Of a stretch of DNA of 17,952 nucleotides, positions 13,637 to 17,952 are shown piece after piece. Made by a program: the position numbers and the translations under genes. The notes under the pieces were generated by a model that ran no database searches, was not told the origin of the DNA, and was given only the letters and a program-made list of their open reading frames with translations. Position 1 is the stretch's first letter, and the number at the start of each line of letters is the position of its first letter. The stretch is from NCBI GenBank assembly GCA_947623705.1, contig CANQHT010000016.1, forward strand, positions 1 through 17,952, in the 5' to 3' direction. Source of the stretch: an uncultured Bacilli bacterium. GTDB lineage: Bacteria; Bacillota_I; Bacilli_A; RF39; UBA660.

Positions 13637-14701
13637 CTACTTAACTCCTTTACGCATCATAATCATATCATAAAATGCTTCTAATCTAGTATTTATACCA
13701 ATATCACTAGTTTGCGTATCAAAACTAAAATAAATAATTGGTATTTTATAATCTTCACTAATTCTTTGTAAAACAGGCATGGTATCTATTTCGGGTGTAC
13801 AGCCAAAACTTTTCACATGAATGATTCCATCACAACCATCTTTCGCATAATCAATGGCTTTCTTAATCGTATACATAGATGTTGCACCCATATCATATTT
13901 AGCATAATTTTTGATACTTTGTTTAACTTCTTTTGCGGTATTATGGACAACCGAATTCGATATATTCATCCATCTTTCCACAATTATTCCTCTTTTGGCC
14001 AATTCTTTTTCCATATAATGATTACTATATTCATCCATAATCGTATAATATTCCCCAACAATACCTACTTTTAAAGGATTCTTTGGTTTATTAACTTCCA
14101 ATTTTTTTAATTTCCGCATATAAAGTTTATAAATATAAGATAATTCTTTTTTATCATTAATATCTCTTAAATCTTCTAAAAATTCTTGATGTAATTTTTC
14201 AAAAGAACCATCTTCAACTTCAAAACCGACATTCATTCTGATAAAATCTTCAACTTTATCAATAACTTCGACCATTTTGATTGCTAGCATAGTCGCTTGG
14301 GCAACTTTTTTCACATTCATTTTCGGATTGATTTTTTTAAATTCATCATAAAAGGTTAAAGGATTACCAAAGGATGCATTCGCCATATTGATAAATTTAA
14401 CATCATAGCCTAAATCTTTTAGAATTTGTTCGTGTAACTCACCATAATAACTTAACCGGCAAGTACCACCAATTTGAATTAAAGTATCGGCTCCTTTTTC
14501 AATCGCTTCAATATAACCCCCTAAATTATATTTAAAAGGTGTACAAACAAAATCTGGCGAATATTTAGCTCCAAGTTCTAAAGTTTTCTTAGTTATCGGT
14601 GGCGCATAAACATATTCATAGTCAAGACCTTTCGTAATAATATGTTCAATCGCAACATTATAAGAACCTAAATGGGGAAAATTAACTTTCGCTTTACTCA
14701 T
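13637..14701 (-). CDS. 2-hydroxyacyl-CoA dehydratase-like protein (HgdB/D-component family)
   Basis: Protein of 354 aa of the HgdB/BcrC-like family, whose canonical members hold a [4Fe-4S] cluster and eliminate water from 2-hydroxyacyl-CoA. Seen: an N-terminal NFPHLGSYNVAIEHIITKGL region, Cys-containing DFVCTPFKYNLGGYIEAIEKGAD and QIGGTCRLSYYGEL (two candidate cluster cysteines), then GIVGEYYTIMDEYSNH and VKSFGCTPEIDTMP. This matches the third module of the large activase-related fusion proteins rather than the HgdA/HgdB subunits of fermentation pathways. The start is the ATG at 14701, overlapping the upstream stop by 8 bp; an in-frame GTG at 14710 is possible. It is translationally coupled to both neighbours. 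Confidence 0.85.
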   Translation of the reverse strand: MSKAKVNFPHLGSYNVAIEHIITKGLDYEYVYAPPITKKTLELGAKYSPDFVCTPFKYNLGGYIEAIEKGADTLIQIGGTCRLSYYGELHEQILKDLGYDVKFINMANASFGNPLTFYDEFKKINPKMNVKKVAQATMLAIKMVEVIDKVEDFIRMNVGFEVEDGSFEKLHQEFLEDLRDINDKKELSYIYKLYMRKLKKLEVNKPKNPLKVGIVGEYYTIMDEYSNHYMEKELAKRGIIVERWMNISNSVVHNTAKEVKQSIKNYAKYDMGATSMYTIKKAIDYAKDGCDGIIHVKSFGCTPEIDTMPVLQRISEDYKIPIIYFSFDTQTSDIGINTRLEAFYDMIMMRKGVK

Positions 14702-15620
14702 AAGTTTCACTTTCCTTTCTAAGTTTTATAATATCCACAAAACTTTCTAGTCTTGTTTCCATACCCGCGGTACCTTCTTGGTCATCTAAAATTAAATTAA
14801 TAATCGGTTTTTCTTTAAATTTGCGAATAATCATTTCATTAACTAAAGAATCTGGTCCACATGGAAAAGATGAAACCAAAATAATACCATCAACATTATC
14901 TTTATATATTTCAATCGCCCCAACAAGTTCTTTATTAAAAGTCCAAGGTAAAGTTTTACTAATCAATTTACTTTTTTCTCGCGCCAATTTTTCTGGTGCT
15001 ATACAAGCTAAAATCGGGGTACAATCTAATTCTTTTAACGTATTAATTATTGGTTCACCAACATATTTATCATAAATATTATAAGGATGGGAAACAATTA
15101 AAATTTTTAAATTAGAATTATTTAATAACAATTTTTGATTATTAATTTCTAATAATCTGGTAGTTTTTTCCGCTTGTTTAGCAATATAGTAAGCTTTTAA
15201 TACTTGAGCTTTATTTTTCCCTAAAAATTTACCCATTTTTAAGAAAGCTTTTAATTCTGTTTCTTTATTATGCACATCAATACTATAATATAATATCTTT
15301 AAATCTTTTTCCCGGTAAGTATTATTAACGACATCATAAATCGCTTGAAATTTCGAACAAACTACTTCTTTCGCATTACCAAAAGATGCCACTCTAGGGA
15401 TAAATATATAATCACATTTATCAATTAAATAATCAACATGACCCATGTAAATTTTACTCGATAAACAAGATTCATCAATCGCATGAGCATTACCTCTTTT
15501 TAAAATATCTTTATTAGTTTCCGGACTAACAATATAATCAATTCCTAATTCTTCAAAAAAAGTTTCCCATAACACATGATAACGATAATATAAAAAAGCT
15601 CTAGGTATCCCGATGGTCAT
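14694..15620 (-). CDS. DUF2229 acyl-CoA dehydratase activase-related protein
   Basis: Protein of 308 aa with the DUF2229 pattern: IGIPRAFLYYRYHVLWETFF near the start, GIDYIVSPETNKDILKRG, then DESCLSSKIYMGHVDYLID, YIFIPRVASFG and EVVCSKFQAIYD with conserved cysteines that may hold a cluster. The C-terminal half has a second Rossmann-like unit with SSFPCGPDSLVNEM. In many Firmicutes this domain is fused between two BadF activase domains and the HgdB-like domain in a protein of about 1400 aa; here it is a separate gene. Two ATGs are possible: 15626 (4 nt from AAGGAG) and 15620 (10 nt); the latter is preferred because it begins MTIGIPRAF. First gene of the cluster. Function not established. Confidence 0.85.
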   Translation of the reverse strand: MTIGIPRAFLYYRYHVLWETFFEELGIDYIVSPETNKDILKRGNAHAIDESCLSSKIYMGHVDYLIDKCDYIFIPRVASFGNAKEVVCSKFQAIYDVVNNTYREKDLKILYYSIDVHNKETELKAFLKMGKFLGKNKAQVLKAYYIAKQAEKTTRLLEINNQKLLLNNSNLKILIVSHPYNIYDKYVGEPIINTLKELDCTPILACIAPEKLAREKSKLISKTLPWTFNKELVGAIEIYKDNVDGIILVSSFPCGPDSLVNEMIIRKFKEKPIINLILDDQEGTAGMETRLESFVDIIKLRKESETYE

Positions 15621-15643
15621 AAACATTCAACTCCTTAACAATT

Positions 15644-15649
15644 ATTATA
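15644..15649 (-). promoter_or_regulatory. Possible -10 of the dehydratase/activase cluster
   Basis: TATAAT on the minus strand between the upstream terminator and the AAGGAG of the DUF2229 gene. No convincing -35 is visible at 17 nt. Confidence 0.4.
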
Positions 15650-15653
15650 ACAT

Positions 15654-15685
15654 AAAAAAAGAAAAAGACTTACATTTTTAAGTCT
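15654..15685 (-). terminator. Terminator of the DUF1292-DUF218 unit
   Basis: Minus strand AGACTTA (15685-15679) pairs with TAAGTCT (15672-15666), then TTTTCTTTTTTT. The DUF218 stop codon (15672-15670) is in the stem. Confidence 0.8.
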
Positions 15686-16239
15686 CCTTTTAAGGTATAT
15701 TCTCCTATTCTTTGTAATTCTTCTAAAATTCTTTTTCGAGCTTTTTCATTATTAAACCAGTTTAATTTATTATATTCGCCACTGACACCATAAATATCTA
15801 TTTTATCTATTGGATAATTTAGGGCATCCGCACACATTAAAGCTCTTCTTCCTAAATAAGATTTACAAATTATTAAAATATGTTTATATTTATTTAAATC
15901 TTGTAAATATTCTTTAACATATACTAAATTTTCTTTAGTATTAGTGGCTCTTTTTTCTAAAACAATATTTAATGGTAAATTTAATTTATTAATTTCTGCA
16001 TTTATTATTTCAGCTTCCGTACTTGTAATATCAGCATTCACTAAACCTTTATTACCACTTATAACAATTAAAGTATCCTTATCGATTATGTCTTTTTCAA
16101 CCATTTTTTTAATATCTAAAGCTACCTCATGATATAAATTATTACCTAAAACAATAACTAAATCATATTTTCCTAAATCATCTAATTCTTTACCAATAAA
16201 TAAAAAATCCGTTATCTTTTCAATTGTGTCATTAGACAT
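15670..16239 (-). CDS. YdcF-like DUF218 protein
   Basis: Protein of 189 aa with the DUF218 (SanA/ElyC/YdcF) fold. Seen: VIVLGNN at 28-34, LIVISGNKG at 57-65, STEAE (73-77) and RATNTKEN (97-104), matching the family order LG...SGG...SEAE...S.NT.EN, then ILIICKSYLGRRAL. The family's usual N-terminal membrane helix is absent, so this member appears cytoplasmic, as YdcF is. Family members are linked to envelope or cell-wall precursor processes, with biochemistry still unclear. Basic GGG is changed to GNN at the first motif. ATG 16239 follows GAAGGAAG, three bases after the upstream stop codon. Confidence 0.85.
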   Translation of the reverse strand: MSNDTIEKITDFLFIGKELDDLGKYDLVIVLGNNLYHEVALDIKKMVEKDIIDKDTLIVISGNKGLVNADITSTEAEIINAEINKLNLPLNIVLEKRATNTKENLVYVKEYLQDLNKYKHILIICKSYLGRRALMCADALNYPIDKIDIYGVSGEYNKLNWFNNEKARKRILEELQRIGEYTLKGDLKM

Positions 16240-16242
16240 TTG

Positions 16243-16809
16243 CTATCTTCCTTCACCTTTACTAGCATTATAATTATATACTTCTTCAATATTTCTTATG
16301 TGTCCTTTATCTTGTAATTCATCTAAAGCAGCCTTTAAAATATCTTCAGAAATTTCTCTATTTAATCCTTTAGTATCTAAATATAAAGTTGTTGGTAGTT
16401 TACTAGGATCTCTTCTAGCAATTTTCTTAAAAATAGGTTTACTTGCATTAACGGTTTGACTTTCTCTTTGATATTCTTCTAAATGTTCAGTTACATAATT
16501 TTGAATTAACCAATATAAATTTGCATTATAACCTACACCATTTAGTTTATCTTCTTTAAAATACTCATCATAATGATCAACCATCACTTTTAAATTATGA
16601 CCAAAGTTAACCATCATAAAATTAGTTAAATAAGCATCTACAAATCCATGAAGTTCAGATGTAACTTGTTTTCTTTTTAAAGTATCAAATAGAATGTACA
16701 CTTCACTTTCAGATAAAGGTACTAAAGTATAATCTTCTAAAACTTGAAAATATCTAGGACCTAATTCTTCATTAGTAATTAATATATTATAAAAATTTTT
16801 TTCAGGCAT
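16243..16809 (-). CDS. Hypothetical protein of the DUF1292 operon
   Basis: Protein of 188 aa that I do not recognise. There are no TM segments or signal peptide. The N-terminal half is a mixed region with ITNEELGPRYFQVLEDYTLVPLSE, the middle is helical (about 55-115), and the C-terminal part (ISEDILKAALDELQDKGHIRNIEEV, about 150-175) resembles a winged-helix or small helical domain. The ATG at 16809 has AGGTGG 5 nt upstream and overlaps the DUF1292 stop codon by 8 bp; the in-frame GTG at 16818 is less likely. Tight coupling suggests it works with the DUF1292 protein, but no function can be given. Confidence 0.75.
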   Translation of the reverse strand: MPEKNFYNILITNEELGPRYFQVLEDYTLVPLSESEVYILFDTLKRKQVTSELHGFVDAYLTNFMMVNFGHNLKVMVDHYDEYFKEDKLNGVGYNANLYWLIQNYVTEHLEEYQRESQTVNASKPIFKKIARRDPSKLPTTLYLDTKGLNREISEDILKAALDELQDKGHIRNIEEVYNYNASKGEGR

Positions 16810-17041
16810 TATTACCACCTAACTTTCTAACTAAATAAGCATCTAACATATCATATTCCGCCGATGTTAAATCATTATTTAAAATGCATTGTTCCCCTTT
16901 CATTTCATAGGCTGAAGCCATAACATCATCATCAATAGAATAGATAACATATTTTTTTTGAAAATCTAAATCATAATGCATAAACAAAATTTTAGCTCTA
17001 ACTTTGTTACCATCTTCATCATAAAGTTCTACATTTTGCAT
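16802..17041 (-). CDS. DUF1292-like small acidic protein
   Basis: Protein of 79 aa with the DUF1292 pattern: VELYDEDGNKVRAKILFMHYDLDFQKKYVIYSIDDD near the N-terminus and an acidic C-terminal half. Such proteins (YrzB of Bacillus) are conserved in Firmicutes with no established function. The ATG at 17041, behind AGGTGAT, is chosen because it gives the family's normal start; an upstream in-frame start at 17089 would add a basic hydrophobic leader not seen in the family and would sit inside the promoter. Confidence 0.8.
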   Translation of the reverse strand: MQNVELYDEDGNKVRAKILFMHYDLDFQKKYVIYSIDDDVMASAYEMKGEQCILNNDLTSAEYDMLDAYLVRKLGGNNA

Positions 17042-17057
17042 ATCATCACCTATCATA

Positions 17058-17086
17058 ATTTTAAACTTTTTAAAAAGGATTGTAAA
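17058..17086 (-). promoter_or_regulatory. Promoter of the DUF1292 operon
   Basis: Minus strand TTTACA (17086-17081), an exact 17-nt spacer and TAAAAT (17063-17058). The leader is only about 10 nt. GTAAAC (17082-17087) and GTTTAC (17103-17108) form a dyad over the -35 that could be an operator. Confidence 0.65.
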
Positions 17087-17118
17087 CAATATTGGTTTAA
17101 TGGTTTACTTAAATTGAC

Positions 17119-17140
17119 AAAAAAAGATCTTAACGACCTT
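17119..17140 (-). terminator. Weak terminator after the 148-aa gene
   Basis: Minus strand AAGGTC (17140-17135) pairs with GATCTT (17129-17124), followed by T5 and including the stop codon in the loop. Confidence 0.55.
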
Positions 17141-17576
17141 TTCCTTGTTCTTCTAAATCAACTATATTATTTAAATTATGTCTTTCTTCATATAACATTT
17201 TAATTATTTCCAAACGATTAACATAACAATTGCGCATTTCATCAAAAATATAAATAGCGGATAAATCATATAAATTAACGGCACCCATCAAACCATCAGA
17301 TAACTTAGTGGCTTCGATTTCTAAAACGGGAGATTTATTATAATAAAATAATTTTTCACCACCTTGAGACCAAAATACTTCTCTGTGATGGCCTCCACGG
17401 ACCTTTTCTTTCGGCCTTACATAACCGGTATTGACTATATCGGCGATTTGATTAAAACCGGTCTTTCGATAGATATGTAAATTATCTGTTACTAATTTAT
17501 AGGGACAATCTTTTCCTAATCCTAAACTATCATTAAATACCCGATTTCGAACATCATCTATTCTTTCATTCGCCAT
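17130..17576 (-). CDS. Hypothetical protein, possible ADP-ribosyltransferase-like fold
   Basis: Protein of 148 aa, soluble, not recognised with certainty. The segment HIYRKTGFNQIADIVNTGYV (34-53), followed by REVFWSQGG (65-73) and LFYYNKSPVLEIEA (76-89), has the rhythm of ART-like enzymes: an aromatic-Arg near the start, an Ile-x-x-x-Gly-Tyr/Leu stretch, and a Phe-x-Ser strand. Later residues (GAVNLYDLSAIYIFDEM) would be core strands and a final helix. No matching catalytic Glu could be assigned, so this is only a hint. The ATG at 17576 overlaps the upstream stop by 11 bp, so it is coupled to the membrane Ig-like protein. Confidence 0.7.
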   Translation of the reverse strand: MANERIDDVRNRVFNDSLGLGKDCPYKLVTDNLHIYRKTGFNQIADIVNTGYVRPKEKVRGGHHREVFWSQGGEKLFYYNKSPVLEIEATKLSDGLMGAVNLYDLSAIYIFDEMRNCYVNRLEIIKMLYEERHNLNNIVDLEEQGKGR

Positions 17577-17952
17577 TTAATTCTGTTTTCTCCTTAGAAT
17601 TAACACTTACATAATTACTAATATTACCTTCATTATCTTTAATCCAAACATAATATTTTTTATGTTCAAAAATAGAAATGGTTGCTTCATTATCATTTAT
17701 TTTATGCCAACATAGTGCATTTTTAGTCGGAGCCGTTCTTGTTGATTTAGCACAATATTCTTTGGCCTCTCCTGAAGTTTTAATCGTTAATTTACCATCT
17801 GATATATCAATTGATTCAATTTTAGCACTCATATCTTCATCTACTTTGACATAAAAAGAATCACTTTCATTACTCGGTAAAATATTTATGGTTACTACTA
17901 CAGTAAACACAATTAAGACAATAACACCGGCGACAATTATAAAAGTTGTTAA
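17566..17952 (-). CDS. Membrane-anchored Ig-like protein, 5' end missing
   Basis: The open frame runs off the right edge of the window (129 complete codons including stop), so the start is outside. The visible N-terminal part is a hydrophobic helix (LTTFIIVAGVIVLIVFTVVV), followed by about 95 aa ending in an Ig-like unit: the phrases YCAKSTRTAPTKNALCWHKI and KKYYVWIKDNEGNISNYVSV are typical of repeats in gut Firmicutes surface proteins. Two Cys residues may form a disulfide outside the cell. It is likely a single-TM protein with an exported C-terminal domain. Function unknown. Confidence 0.75.
   Translation of the reverse strand, partial: LTTFIIVAGVIVLIVFTVVVTINILPSNESDSFYVKVDEDMSAKIESIDISDGKLTIKTSGEAKEYCAKSTRTAPTKNALCWHKINDNEATISIFEHKKYYVWIKDNEGNISNYVSVNSKEKTELNGE

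Noticed and set aside
1..17952. Mobile element, prophage or CRISPR array
   Set aside because: No transposase, integrase, phage structural gene, target-site duplication or regularly spaced repeats were seen; the only direct repeat pair flanks the RT cassette and is a promoter duplication.

Overview
This is a low-GC (AT-rich throughout) bacterial chromosome segment with Gram-positive gene content: Lgt, a lipobox cyclophilin, a DUF1292 protein, a YbjQ protein and strong AGGAGG-type ribosome binding sites. TGA serves as a stop codon (for example at 2025, 16802 and 17566) and Trp is TGG, so it is not a mycoplasma-code genome. An uncultured gut-type Bacilli/Mollicutes-related Firmicute is the most likely source; that placement is inference. 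No rRNA, tRNA, CRISPR array, insertion sequence or phage gene was seen.

Layout. (1) 1-2040 is a compact retron-like defence module. A retron-type reverse transcriptase (minus strand) is preceded by a foldable msr/msd non-coding RNA with its own promoter, and a 164-aa two-TM protein is encoded divergently. The promoter region of the TM gene is duplicated beyond the far end of the RT gene. (2) 2040-3830 carries lgt-trxB as one minus-strand unit. (3) 4000-7200 holds two convergent accessory genes, a CPBP (CAAX/Abi) membrane protease and a 680-aa protein of unknown function with a short BspA-like leucine-rich stretch, sharing a bidirectional terminator. (4) 7286-7454 is a free-standing structured small RNA with a near-consensus promoter and a terminator. 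(5) 7500-10410 is uvrA, with a LexA/DinR-like SOS box between its -35 and -10. (6) 10420-11575 contains a lipoprotein cyclophilin and, upstream of it, a 36-aa single-TM peptide gene facing a convergent short antisense RNA, in a layout like type I toxin-antitoxin loci. (7) 11600-12640 is a MerR-family regulator with a C-terminal two-TM domain overlapping a YbjQ gene, driven by a promoter with the 19-bp spacer typical of MerR control. (8) 12640-15650 is a three-gene cluster of the 2-hydroxyacyl-CoA dehydratase/activase superfamily. (9) 15660-17952 holds a YdcF-like DUF218 gene, an unknown gene, a DUF1292 gene, another unknown gene and the 3' part of a membrane-anchored Ig-like protein.

How they fit together. 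In the retron model the RT would make a branched RNA-DNA from the adjacent ncRNA, and the TM protein would be the membrane effector held in check by it. Lgt would lipidate exported proteins such as the lipobox cyclophilin. The MerR-TM protein probably controls its own operon with YbjQ. Gene ends are closely packed: several stops and starts overlap by 8-20 bp, and most units end in a hairpin that contains the last stop codon. The two most interesting regions are the retron module with its duplicated promoter (1-2040) and the small-peptide/antisense locus at 11279-11570; the orphan RNA at 7320-7454 is third.
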